From Caecitellus pseudoparvulus (lineage: Eukaryota > Bigyra: Bicosoecida), in the NCBI GenBank assembly GCA_965644315.1, contig CBFFRQ010000037.1, positions 1 to 64,000 of the forward strand: DNA of 64,000 nt, in the 5' to 3' direction. Positions within the stretch are counted from its first letter, which is position 1; each line of letters begins with the position of its first letter. This document shows, piece after piece, positions 10,611-21,094 of the stretch. The notes under the pieces were generated by a model. That model searched no databases. It saw nothing but the letters and a program-made list of their open reading frames with translations, and was not told the DNA's origin. The translations under genes and the position numbers were made by a program.

Positions 10611-12668
10611 TCATTTTGTGGCCTTGCTCTCGCTGGCGCCTGCCTGGGGAGCAGGTGTGGTTTCTGCTGCAGGGGCAGCATTCCCGCCCTGGCCTGGCGC
10701 TGCCGCTTGCAGCCGTGCCCAGTGCTTGCGCACCTCTGGCGCCGCCTCCACGTCGTACTGAAACACTAAATGCTCCGCAGGGGGGTTGTCTCCTCGCTTT
10801 GCATCATGGCCCTCGATTTCGCTTGCCACATATGCATATGCAGCGCCCGGCCCTGGCCTGGCCGCATCCGCCTTGGCTGTGGGCGGAGCCTCGGACGCCC
10901 CTGCAGGCTCTGCTGCGACGATGCTGCCTGCAGCATACGTATCACCCACCAGTGCTCGCCCAGGGCCGACGAAGGTGAGGCCTGCTCGGGCCCCCATGCC
11001 CAACACCCGCCGTGTGAACTCACACTCCTGCTCCTTGCTCAGCGCTGGCACGTTGCGGGCGGTCTCAGCCACCACCACCGCACCAGGTGCCAGCAAGCTG
11101 AGCAAAGCCGGAGGAGTGGGCAACTCCTCAGAGCCATCTGCGCCTTTCAAGTGGTGCACGGAGCGGCTGCCCAGCACCAGCACGTCCACCGCTCCGGTCA
11201 GCACATGCCCAGGGTTACTAGCCACCTTGCCCAACGTCACCTCCACATCAGCACTGCTGGCCGGCAGCACGGATACGCCTTTCGTGCTGTCTGCGATGCA
11301 GCGAGCACGGCGCACGGCTTGTGCGGGCTCGGAGATGACAGACCCAGCACTACCCTCGGCAGTGGCGGCGCCTTCAGCAGTCGCTGCAGCAGAGGGCCGA
11401 CCAGGAGCAGTGGGCGACGTGCCTAGCCCAGAGTACACTCCGTGTGCGGCTGTCATGGCGTATACTTGCCCAGTCTCCATCTCGTGCAGCCAGGACAGCG
11501 TGTTGAAGACAGCCAGCTCCACCGCCGTGTGCCGGCGCTGCTCCGAGCCACTGTGGCGGTTGAGGATCTGAAAGAGGCCCCCTGCCAGCCCAGCAGCTTC
11601 GCTACTGGAAATGCCGTCGGGGTATACCGTGCGCTGCGGCGCCTTCTGAGCTGCGGGGACAAACCCCACTTGACTGAGCGCAGCACCCTTGACTGCCGCC
11701 GCGCCTGTGTAGGCAGCGGTCCCCACAGCGTGGTAGGGGCCCACCAAAATGTCGCCCCAGAATCCTCGTCGCAGGCGGGACTGGCCCTTCTCCCGCCCCT
11801 CTGCATATGAAGCCAAGCTTCGGTTGGGGTTGGTGTACGTCGCGTCCCCAAACTCAAACGCCACCCCCGTGTCCCGCCACTGCTTGAAGTGCTTGGCATG
11901 AATAATGCCCACGTGAGGCTTCACTCTGAACTGGTAGTCCCAGTCCATCAAGTTGGCGCGGAAGTCGAACCTGTCAGCGTACTGGTGCCGCATGCGGTAT
12001 TCTCGGAGCAAACGCACTGCAAAGGGGCGCACAACGTGGGCTGCTCCCGCACGCCACCAAACCTCGGCAGCATGTCACGCACTGTCAAAATCTACCGAGT
12101 GCCCCCACGTCGCCACCACTGCCTGTACTTCGTCCCGAGTTCGGTACTTGAGCAGAGAGAAGTCCACCAGCCGCCGCAAGAAGCCCGCGTCAGCGTCAGC
12201 CGCAATGACCTTGATCAAGCCCAGGCGCTGCTTGGCCACGTACTTGCTCGTCCGCTCAGGCAGCAAGGCATTTCCCCACACCTCCAGCAAGGCATGGGCT
12301 CGCTGCCGAAGCGGCACGGCCCAATCCATGGCAATGCTGAGCAGCAGCAAGTCCCGAGCGATGCCTTCGGCACATTTGGACATGACAATGAACTGGGCAG
12401 CAAGGCAAGAGGACGACGTACATATCTGCTCAAGAGCAGGTGCAAAGCATGACCCAGCGAGGGCCCTCACCTTCAAAGGCTGCTTGCTGTGCCGCCGTCG
12501 CTGCGCTACCGTTTTCAGCACATGCCGAATGTCCCCGACATCCAGCAGCAGGATGCAGAGTGGCTTGTCCCCCTCCTCAGAGTCACACCCATTCACTGTC
12601 CGGTATACCTCCTGGCAGTCAAGTGCAGGGGTGAAGCCCCAGAAATGATGCACGCCCGTCCCTTGCAT
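10611..12668 (-). CDS. DNAAF3: Dynein axonemal assembly factor 3 (PF22-like)
   Basis: Complement of join 10611-12016, 12083-12392, 12471-12668, giving 637 residues. Introns are 66 nt (donor GTGCGT, phase 1) and 78 nt (GTGAGG, phase 0, open in frame). DNAAF3 is a cytoplasmic factor needed to preassemble outer and inner dynein arms. Family signatures in order: WGFTPALD at the N-terminus, LEVWGNALL, LREYRMRHQYADRFDFR, FKQWRDTGVAFEF followed by PNRSLAS, and GFWGDI. The C-terminal third is Ala/Pro/Gly-rich and variable, as in the family. The start at 12668 puts WGFTPALD close to the N-terminus; an upstream in-frame ATG at 12743 would add 25 residues. Its presence implies a motile cilium with dynein arms. 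Confidence 0.9.
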
Positions 12669-13053
12669 CGCTCCAAAACGCCACCAATTTCCGCACACAA
12701 CTTCGTGGCAGCAGGAGCCTTGCGAAGCGCCGACAAAAGGCACAGCCTCGCTCAGGTTCGAAACAGTTCGTGATCTTCGGGGAAATTGAATTTATTTTGG
12801 TCTTCAGCAATTGACAAGGAGCACAGTGCCGAAACACAAGCAGACCAACACGACACAAGATGAATGATGCGCGTGCAGTCATGTCAAAGGGGCTCGCACA
12901 CGACACATGTCAAGGACCAAGCACACACAAAACCAATGCAACCCCACGTACTGTGACACAGACGCCTGCACAGCACGCGCACAGCTCAAGCTCGACTGCT
13001 GAGGCACTGCGCGGCACACCACCTGTCTTGGCTGACCACTCACAGCAGAAGCC
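12669..13053. promoter_or_regulatory. Divergent intergenic region, DNAAF3 / small mitochondrial-like gene
   Basis: A gap of 385 bp lies between divergent start codons. It includes a T/A-richer patch around 12780-12830. No specific site was recognised. Confidence 0.4.
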
Positions 13054-13544
13054 ATGGTGTTCTCCACTCTGTACACCAGCACAACGGTGAACCTGTTCCG
13101 TAATGTCGTGCACTTCGGCCACCGCCGCGGCTTCAACGGCTGGCTGACCGGCCTGGTGTGAGTGCAGCGGAATTGTGCTGCGGCACTACCCCAGACACCC
13201 CGAACTGCACGTGATTCCGCGCCACCCTCGCCTTCCACCACAGTGGGGCTGCCGGTGTCATGACCATGGCCTCCGCATCTGGCACCAACGAGACCCGTGC
13301 GTTCCACTGCTCTTGGCGTTCGCCCTGCACGCCAAGCCTGGCGTGGCCAGCTCGACAACTCCACACGCTCCACACTCTCTTCCCGCTCACAGACGACTCT
13401 CGCGCCGCCAGCAGTGACTTCTACAGCGACAGCTTCCTGGCCAAGTATGACAACCCTGTGACCAAGCTCCCTGAGTACGAGAACGGGTGGCACGCTCACG
13501 GACCCCACAGCGTCCAGCGCAAGTACGGCGGTGGCGGCCACTAA
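13054..13544 (+). CDS. Small protein, probably mitochondrial, unidentified
   Basis: Join 13054-13157, 13244-13296, 13393-13544 gives 102 residues; introns are 86 nt (GTGAGT) and 96 nt (GTGCGT), and the second is open in frame. The N-terminus (MVFSTLYTSTTVNLFRNVVHFGHRRGFNGWLTGL) is basic and amphipathic. A short hydrophobic Gly/Ala segment follows (VGAAGVMTMASASG). The C-terminus is rich in Tyr, His and Gly (FYSDSFLAKYDNP...YGGGGH). The layout suggests a small organellar membrane-complex subunit, but no family is recognised. It converges with the next gene with 37 bp between stops. Confidence 0.6.
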
Positions 13545-13581
13545 GCGCACTGTCAAACACAAATGCATTGCGAAGCCCGAA

Positions 13582-14906
13582 TCATACTTGAGCCACTTCA
13601 GCTGCGGCAGCGTCCACGTCTCCACCGTGCCTCTGCAGTGCGGCAACCGCTGCCTCCCTGCTCAGGCCCATGGCCTCCAGCAACCCCACGCTCTCGTCAG
13701 CAACACGGGCATCAACAGGACTTGTTGCGGCAGCGGTCGCAGGAGGAGTGCCAGAATCTGTACCAGAACCCCCCCGAGCTGAGCGCTCGAAGCGAGCTGC
13801 TGCGGCCGCTGCTGCAGCCTCCCGCTTGGCTTTCTGGTCAGAGGGGGCGGCAGGCGGTGCCGCACCCCCGAACCAAGCAGAGGAGGCAGATGCGCCGGTT
13901 CCAGCCGATCCCAGCGTCTGGCCGCCTCCGGGAAAGGCTGAACTGGCGTCACCCTGGTTTGCGCCAGTGGGAGCGTGGCTTGAGCCAGGCCCACGCACCA
14001 AATACGTGCTGTTGCCGTTGCTGGCAGAGTCCTCACCCCGACCACGAGCATTGGCCACCCAGCCCCCAGCGGCTGCTTGAGCGCCACTAACTCCCTCGGC
14101 AGTCCCCATGCCGCTACCGGCGGGCAGAAACCCAGGCAGCGCGTATAAGGAAGCGCAGCAGCCCTCCTCCCACTCGGACACACGAGCGACGCTTGGTGTC
14201 ATGCGTTCCAGCCAGCCCCAAGCATATGCGTACCCAAGCAAGACGCCAAACAGCGCATCAAACGCGATGCCGCCCCCGAAGACCGAGAATAGTGCAACCA
14301 GTAGCCACGGGTAGTACTTGTTTTGCACGGGGCAAGGAAAGCCCCGAACCGTCTCAGGATCCCGGCTGCACTGCAGCGCAATGAGCCCCAACACCATGGG
14401 CCAGCAACCAGAGTTGCACTGCATCAACCATGACTGCGAAAAAAGTGGATGCCGTCGTGAGAAGGCCCCGTAAGTGCAAGCGTTTCGGCGTGAAACGTGG
14501 CACTCACCGGGTCAACTGCATACCCCAAAACGAGCATGAGAACGACCACCAACACGTTGGACACGACAGATGTGAGAACCATGAAGTGCAGCATGTGCAG
14601 AGATCCCAGCGAACGCTCCACATCGGGGCCAGTCTGCCCGAAGGCTAGGATAAAAAACAGGAAGCCAAAAATGCTGGGCTGCATCAGGGCAGCTGTGAGC
14701 ACCCTGTACACCTCAAAGTCGAACACCACAAAGGCAGGGCAGTTGCTGAAGGCAGGGACTAGTCCAGCCAGCCACACAACGACCGTGCAGCCGACCACTG
14801 TGAACAACGTCACTCGTGTGACAGCTGGCGTGCGAGACGTCCAGCGATCCAACCAAGACTGCTGCTCCGCCCCATCCTCGCCTCCCGAACTCGGTTGGGA
14901 AGCCAT
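13582..14906 (-). CDS. Rhomboid-like membrane protein with C-terminal UBA domain (UBAC2/plant RBL type)
   Basis: Complement of join 13582-14433, 14508-14906, giving 416 residues; the intron is 74 nt (GTGAGT, phase 0). The N-terminal half has several hydrophobic helices (VTLFTVVGCTVVVWLAGL, FGFLFFILAFGQ, VLTSVVSNVLVVVLMLVLGY, LLVALFSVFGGGIAFDALFG), as in the Derlin/rhomboid superfamily. CNSGCWPMVLGLIALQC occupies the place of the rhomboid G-x-S-G loop but lacks the standard Gly-x-Ser-Gly, so activity is doubtful. A long Ala/Gly/Ser linker follows. The last ~40 residues (LLEAMGLSREAAVAALQRHGGDVDAAAAEV) are a UBA domain that would bind ubiquitin. By analogy with UBAC2 it would act in ER-associated degradation. 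Confidence 0.8.
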
Positions 14907-16145
14907 GACGCAACTCACATGCGCTCAACATGCAGAAATGAACTGTAGAAAGGGGTTATGGGGGAGAAATCTGTCATTGGCCAGAAAAGCGACCAGTCGG
15001 TTCTGAAATGAAACTTTGGAACGATTGACTGAAGCCTGCTGTCCTAAGGAACATCCCACACTCAAACGCAAGGCAACGAAAAGAACTGACTGTGTGCCAC
15101 TACGGCGGTCTTTCTTCCCTTGCATCTCTCAAAGCTTATGGGAGAGCCTGCCGGATGGCCTTGTCAAGTGAGCAGCCCGCCAGAACCTCAGAATCCGGCA
15201 ATTGCTGCCTCGATCGGGCTGACCCACATGTCCATCCACGTCCGGAAGTTTCCACGCCAGAGGGAACACTGACACCCGCCGCCACCTGCACCCGCTCTTG
15301 CAAGCATCCATTCTCGATAGCTCAAGCTAACTTCAAAGCAAACAAATGCCTCGAAAGGCTACCACTCAACCAAACCGAATTCTCACGTTCAGCTGCCACG
15401 CTTTTTTCATAGTGGTGCACAGGTCCTGCGAAATGGCTGCCAAAGTCCCCAATGCTACATTTATCGGACACTCTTCAAGCTTCTCCCAGTCTTTCCGATG
15501 CTGTAGCGACCAATGGGAACACTTATCGTTTCTCCAGCAAAGCAACAGACCAACAGACTTCACACTTTCTGTTGATAGATAGTAGGGGGCGACCACGGCT
15601 ACTTTCCATGCAAGCATCAGACCCAGATTCTCACCGAAAACCTGAACTGGACAACAAAAGAGAAAGGCCAAACTACAAGCACAGTGCTGTGTGCCCCACG
15701 GTTCCATCTATCGCTGTCATGCACGATAGTTGTATGTCAGCCAACCTAGAAATTGAGCTCCTAGTACCTGCTTGATATCTATCTACCGGCCACTTACTGA
15801 GCAGGGAAGCGATGCTGCTCGCAACGACACACACCCTTGCACGACGTTTGAAACATTGCGTTCCCGAGCAAGCAATTGGAGTGCCACAACTACTCTAGCA
15901 TTCCGTGAACACTGATTGAACTATAAAAATGCCAAGACTATTGCCGATAATACAAGGAACCAGGAGTGTGAATGCCTTTCTCTGCAAGTGTCCCCCGAAA
16001 CGAGTGTAATCAAATATAAGTAAAAGATGCCGATCAAGGAATAATCACAACTGTTGCATATTATACACCTACGTGACACGAAACATCTCCCGTTGTCATT
16101 CAAGATTTCGAGCCCTCACTGTTGGAACACGTGTTGGATACTTCA

Positions 16146-16542
16146 GCGAGGCAAACACGCAAACAAGCATGCACATGGACAGTGTCAGCGAGTTGTGCGT
16201 AAGTTGATGTTTGGCATTGCCGAGGAACTGTCATCCCCGCGCATGAATGCCGAGACTTCCCCTCCAATCCCTGCACTGGCCTCACCAATACCACACCCTG
16301 GCTCTCACTGGAGGAAGTCCCCCTGGAATGCCCAACCTCCACCACGCTGGTCACTTGCCCTCGCCCGCAACAGTATGCTTCAGGCGATAGACATGCGTCC
16401 GGCTTGCACTGGCAACCCTGCCTGGTCTCTGCGAACAGAGCCGGTAGAAAGCTCATTGCTGCAGCCCTGCACGCCTGACCACGCAGCACGATGACCAGGA
16501 CGAAGGAGGCCTGCAACACGCCATATGGAAGGAGAGTCCAGT
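16146..16542 (+). repeat. 397-bp inverted repeat, left arm
   Basis: Reverse-complement match to 18416-18812. Reading both arms base by base I find one difference, T at 16537 against C in the partner orientation. The outer end begins GCGAGGCAAACACGCAAAC. Homology stops sharply at both ends. Confidence 0.97.
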
Positions 16543-18234
16543 GGGCGTCATTTTACGCTCAATGAAGTAGCTGTTCTTGCCCCCGTTTATGTATGAACTT
16601 GACCTTCTTGATGCGTGGACAGTGGAGTTTAGTGGAATCCTCAGGAAGTATATGCGTCTTTTGTGACACTTGTCTTGTGATGTTGTTGCTTTGTTTGAAG
16701 TAGGGGAAGCCGCTCAGTCCTCCGTACAAGTCGTTTGTGTTTCCTAGCTTCAGCCTTTTTGTGATTCTTGGTCACCTTTTCTAGATGTTTTCCATTGCTC
16801 CAAAGGTTGGTCGCTGTCCCACGTACTAGATATCTTCTAGTCTTGACCATTGTATATTTATTGAAGTGTCAAGTGCAGTTTGATACTTCTTTGTACAAAT
16901 GAAACGTGTACAGTTGTAAATGCTTCGCCCTCACCACGCACCCATGTATTCAGCAGCAAAATTGATATTTCAAGCAATGTCTTTTCCGGTCAGTTACATT
17001 TTCAGAAAGCTATTCACTCGAACACATCCATCTCAATCCAATGCAAACCCAACGATGCTAAGCTGTCTGCTTCTGTGATTTCGGCGTGGCTTCGATGCCG
17101 GAAAGACTTGATGGTTCGGACTGCAGACTTCCAATGGTTCATTCTTTATATCGTTATGCCTTACTTAGCACCACAAGCAGACCATTTTGATATTCCTTCT
17201 GTGGGGCCTCGTTTTCGTCGAACGCTTGCTTGCAAAATGTATTCGTATTCTTAATGGTTTGAATGGGTTTGTCTCGTAGATGTTCTTTCGTTTTGTCTGC
17301 ACATGTCTTGTTGTGTTTTCGCTGAGCGCGAAGGCCCTGGTCTATTATTCCTCTCTTTACACAATCTTTGAGGAAAGGATGTCTGCTTTTCATTGTCATT
17401 GAAGTCGGGATTGGAACATGTGTGGGATGCAGCGTACGTTTTTGTTCTGAACAATCCATGCATTCTGAGGAGGATTCTCATGCAGTATTAGCGTGCTGAC
17501 TTTTGCGAAAAGGTTGAATGGGGTGCACAATGTCTGAGGAGTTAGAATTCGTGGAGTTAAACGTTGTTTCGTGTGAGGCAAACACGCGCTGTATATGTAC
17601 TTTCTGCTCTGGGATTTCGAGCTTTCAGTGTTCCTGGATATTGCTAGCTCTTGATGTTTGCATTGTGCTTATCGCAAAAACCTGCTCATGCTGTTCGTTT
17701 TGATGTTGATGCAGGGAGCTTGCGGCACTGGCTAGAAAGCGGACACTTCGGTGCATGCTTCAGCTTTTTCAATCAATCCTTTTTTGTAGCACGAAAGATA
17801 TTTGCGGACAGCTTGGAGGTTTCTCGTTTGCGCGATGTCCGTTTAGCTGCCACTCTTGTGTCAGGCTCGTATTGCCCGATAGCGTCGCTGCATTCATTAA
17901 ACAAGCTGTCGACTGAAAGCAACTGTGGATTGTGGGTGTCTGCGGGAGTCTTCATTGTGGAGATTGCTTTGTTGAGCATCAGATGTCCATGTTGGGGCGC
18001 ACCATAACAGTGTCTGTCAATGGGGTGAACCAATTGACCATGTCAACTTCCACCCCGAGTCGTATAAAGTCGAGGTATTCAATACTTGCACATTCAAGGC
18101 AGCATACTGAGCGTGGTATGGTTGGCAGATGTTGCTGTCGCTCTTCTCGGCCAAGCCTCTCGATTGTTGTGCCAGGCCACGCTGCCTGATTGGCGGCCCG
18201 GGCCCCACCCTGCCGCGCATAGCCTCCATTCACG

Positions 18235-18933
18235 TTGAAACGGGACTTGGTCTGGCCGACGCCAGCCCAAGCTGCGTGTAGTAGCGAAAGAAAGAGCACC
18301 TCTTCCTCTGGCTCCCTTCGCAACAGCCAGCATGCGGTGCAACGCGACGTCGGCCACGCTGCTCTCGCCTGGCTGCGCACTGGACTGGCCAGCGCTGCAA
18401 CCCTGCACAGTGTGTACTGGGCTCTCCTTCCATATGGCGTGTTGCAGGCCTCCTTCGTCCTGGTCATCGTGCTGCGTGGTCAGGCGTGCAGGGCTGCAGC
18501 AATGAGCTTTCTACCGGCTCTGTTCGCAGAGACCAGGCAGGGTTGCCAGTGCAAGCCGGACGCATGTCTATCGCCTGAAGCATACTGTTGCGGGCGAGGG
18601 CAAGTGACCAGCGTGGTGGAGGTTGGGCATTCCAGGGGGACTTCCTCCAGTGAGAGCCAGGGTGTGGTATTGGTGAGGCCAGTGCAGGGATTGGAGGGGA
18701 AGTCTCGGCATTCATGCGCGGGGATGACAGTTCCTCGGCAATGCCAAACATCAACTTACGCACAACTCGCTGACACTGTCCATGTGCATGCTTGTTTGCG
18801 TGTTTGCCTCGCACTCAATCACTGCTGGTGCCTTGCCGCTGGTGTCGCAAGCAACCTCGCAGTTGCAGTTCACAGGCCGACCGTGAAGGTGTTTGTGGTC
18901 GCTGTGAACATTTCATTGCTCCTTGACGGGTAA
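18235..18933 (+). CDS. Hypothetical ORF overlapping the right inverted-repeat arm
   Basis: The ORF encodes 232 residues with no recognised domain. It contains a Cys cluster (CQCKPDACLSPEAYCCGRG) and hydrophobic stretches (LLPYGVLQASFVLVIVLRG near residue 75 and AVAVHRPTVKVFVVAVNISLLL at the end). The part inside the arm is repeated, with identical translation, on the minus strand at about 16146-16519 in the left arm. GC is higher here than in the spacer. It may be a real gene of which the left arm is a truncated inverted copy, or a chance ORF. Confidence 0.25.
   Translation: MKRDLVWPTPAQAACSSERKSTSSSGSLRNSQHAVQRDVGHAALAWLRTGLASAATLHSVYWALLPYGVLQASFVLVIVLRGQACRAAAMSFLPALFAETRQGCQCKPDACLSPEAYCCGRGQVTSVVEVGHSRGTSSSESQGVVLVRPVQGLEGKSRHSCAGMTVPRQCQTSTYAQLADTVHVHACLRVCLALNHCWCLAAGVASNLAVAVHRPTVKVFVVAVNISLLLDG
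18416..18812 (-). repeat. 397-bp inverted repeat, right arm
   Basis: Partner of 16146-16542 in opposite orientation. On the plus strand this arm is entirely open in the frame of the ORF at 18235-18933. Confidence 0.97.
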
Positions 18934-18998
18934 ACCACGCACAGAAGCGTGATATCTGAGGGATTCATTCTCCTCAAGCCTTTTTCTTGAACCCTACG

Positions 18999-21094
18999 AT
19001 GGCTGGTACGTCGGAGTGTGTTGCACACCAACTTCCGCTCACCGCGCGCTGCACCACAAGGACTGCCTGCGAGTGTGCGATTGTCTCATCCCATGCCCAC
19101 CCCCCTACACAGCTGAATCAAAGTACAGCAGTGACTTGCGCGAGAGCATTCACCGCGTGCAGGCTCGTGAGCAGGTCGACGCGTCAGCCTCTGCGCGTGG
19201 GCCGGGTGGTGCAGGTGCACGGCAGGCATCCGCGCGGCTGTTGACCAAGGAGCAGATCCACGACATCTTTATGTTCTACTGCAACTTTGGCCGCAGCAGC
19301 GTCATGACGGTGCAGGACAGCCTGGACTCCTTCATGTTCATGAAGTTCGCCAAGGAGTGCCCTGGCCTGTTGGGCGGCGGTGTCACTCGCACCGACATTG
19401 ACTTGATCTTCACCAAGGCTCGTCCTAAGTTTGAGCGCCGTCTCTCCTTCGAGCACTTCCTGGATGCGCTGTCTGCCATCTCGGAGCGCAAGCACCCCGA
19501 CTTCCCGCCGGCCGAGGGCCTGCGCCTGCTCATCGCCAACCACCTCGTGCCCCACTACGACCTTGTGACGCACGAGATGGAGAAGACTGGCGAGGACGTC
19601 GTGCCTCTGGCCGGCATCTACAAGCGCCTGTACGACGTGCGCAACTACACGGGCGTGTACGCTGAGCGTTTCCGTAGTGGCGACGGACGCATCAACGGCG
19701 AGAGCGACAACCGGGCCGGGAAGCGGTTCACGGGGATGACCAACCAGCGAACGGATGAGATCATCCACGACATCTCTGTGCTGATGCGCCCTGACCTGAA
19801 GTCTGGCACCATGGGTCGCAAGGGGCGCAGTGGCTCCCCCTCTCGCTCCTCCACCCCAGGTCGTCGTTCCCGCAGCAAGGGACGAGCAGGCAGCCGTGGC
19901 CGCTCCACCCGGCGCCCCGCAAGCAGCGGGGGGGCAGCTCGTGGGGGCGTGGACAAGCGGGCTCAGGACGAGCTCATGGCCAGCATTGCCGCGGCGCAAG
20001 CCAGCGGAGACACGACGGCACTGGCCTCCACCATCATGGCCCTCGCCGGCAAGTTGCAGGAGGAGGAAGGCGGCTCAGGCGGAGGAGGTTCTGCCGCTGA
20101 AGCTGCCGCTGAGATCGACGAGCTGTATGCTGACATCGAGCACTTTACGGGCCAGCTGGAGACGACGACGGACCCGACGGTGGTGCGCGACCTTCAGCTT
20201 GCGATCCGAGACCGCTCTGCACGCATCTCCAAGCTGCAGGCTAGCATGGGAAGCCGTGGAGGGGGCACAGGGAGTGCGAGAGGGGGAGGGGCCGGTCGGC
20301 GTGGTGCGCCCACTCCAGCCTACGCCACCAGCACCAACTCTGTTGGCCAGCTGGTCTTGACTGATGTCGAGTCCCTGCCCAAGCTGAGCCAGGTGCAGAT
20401 CCAGGACATCTTCCACTTCTACTGCAACTTCGGCCGCAGCAGCGTCATGACGGTGCAGGACAGCCTGGACTCCTTCATGTTCATGAAGTTCGCCAAGGAG
20501 TGCCCTGGCCTCATGGACAGGATCGTCACGCGAACTGAGATCGACTTGATCTTCACCAAAGCCCGCCCAAAACTGGAGCGCCGGCTCGGTTTCACGCACT
20601 TCCTGGATGCGCTGTCTGCCATCTCGGAGCGCAAGTACCCCGACTACACCCCTGCAGATGGCCTGCGCCTGCTCATCGCCAACCACCTCGTGCCCCACTA
20701 CGACCTGGTCCTCCATGAGATGAACAAGACTGGCGAGGACGTCGTGCCTCTGGCCGGCATCTACAAGCGCCTATACGACGTGCGCAACTACACGGGCGTG
20801 TACGCTGAGCGTTTCCGTAGTGGCGACGGACGCATCAACGGCGAGAGCGACAACCGTGCCGGTAAGCGGTTCAACGGCCGAACTAACCAAGGCACAGACG
20901 AAATCATCCATGACATCTCTGTGCTGATGCGTCCGAACCTCACCTCCGGCAGCATGCGCCGGTCGCGCATCGTTGCAGATGGTGGAAGTCCCCGTCGTGG
21001 CCGCAACTTTGGCAAGACAACCTCCCGCAGCGGGTCCCCGGCACGCAGCATGTCTGCTGGACGGCGAGGGGGGTCCGGCGGACGGGCATGGTGA
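18999..21094 (+). CDS. Tubulin polymerization-promoting protein family member with two p25-alpha domains
   Basis: Join 18999-19005, 19113-21094 gives 662 residues; the first exon is only 7 nt (ATGGCTG), the donor is GTACGT and the intron is 107 nt. TPPP/p25-alpha proteins bind and bundle microtubules. Two p25-alpha domains occur at about residues 45-230 and 425-610, each with FYCNFGRSSVMTVQDSLDSF, a DIDLIFTKARPK-like strand, FLDALSAISERK, and the C-terminal YTGVYAERFRSGDGRINGES. They are separated by an Arg/Ser-rich basic linker (residues ~240-300) and a helix-forming segment (residues ~350-385). Canonical animal TPPPs have one domain and about 220 residues. The two domains share long identical DNA stretches, pointing to recent duplication or gene conversion. 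Confidence 0.9.

Larger units (their letters stand above)
16146..18812. mobile_element. Candidate foldback/long-TIR element or inverted duplication
   Basis: Two 397-bp inverted arms flank 1873 bp of mostly lower-GC sequence, a 2.67-kb unit in total. The motif GAGGCAAACACGC at the outer arm ends also occurs inside the spacer at 17575-17587. No transposase domain is recognised in the spacer, and I see no convincing target-site duplication: the left flank ends ATACTTCA and the right flank begins ACTCAATC. It could be a non-autonomous DNA element, a foldback element, or a recent inverted copy of a gene fragment. Confidence 0.35.
14907..18998. other. Gene-poor, lower-GC island
   Basis: About 4 kb without a confidently assignable gene in an otherwise dense window. 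Base composition drops clearly, most visibly at 15400-16140 and 16550-18080, where many blocks look near 40% GC by eye. The island holds the inverted-repeat pair and one ORF described separately. Short ORFs, such as 17154-17459 on the minus strand (charged, Lys-rich), have no recognisable domain. The bases just upstream of 18999 must include the TPPP promoter. Confidence 0.75.

Noticed and set aside
18464-18814. Minus-strand ORF in the right inverted arm with its twin at 16054-16494
   Set aside because: It is the antisense reading of the repeated segment. The opposite strand gives the longer and more protein-like frame.
16138-18820. Target-site duplication flanking the inverted repeats
   Set aside because: The flanks ATACTTCA and ACTCAATC share no convincing direct repeat, so I do not claim a classical transposon insertion.
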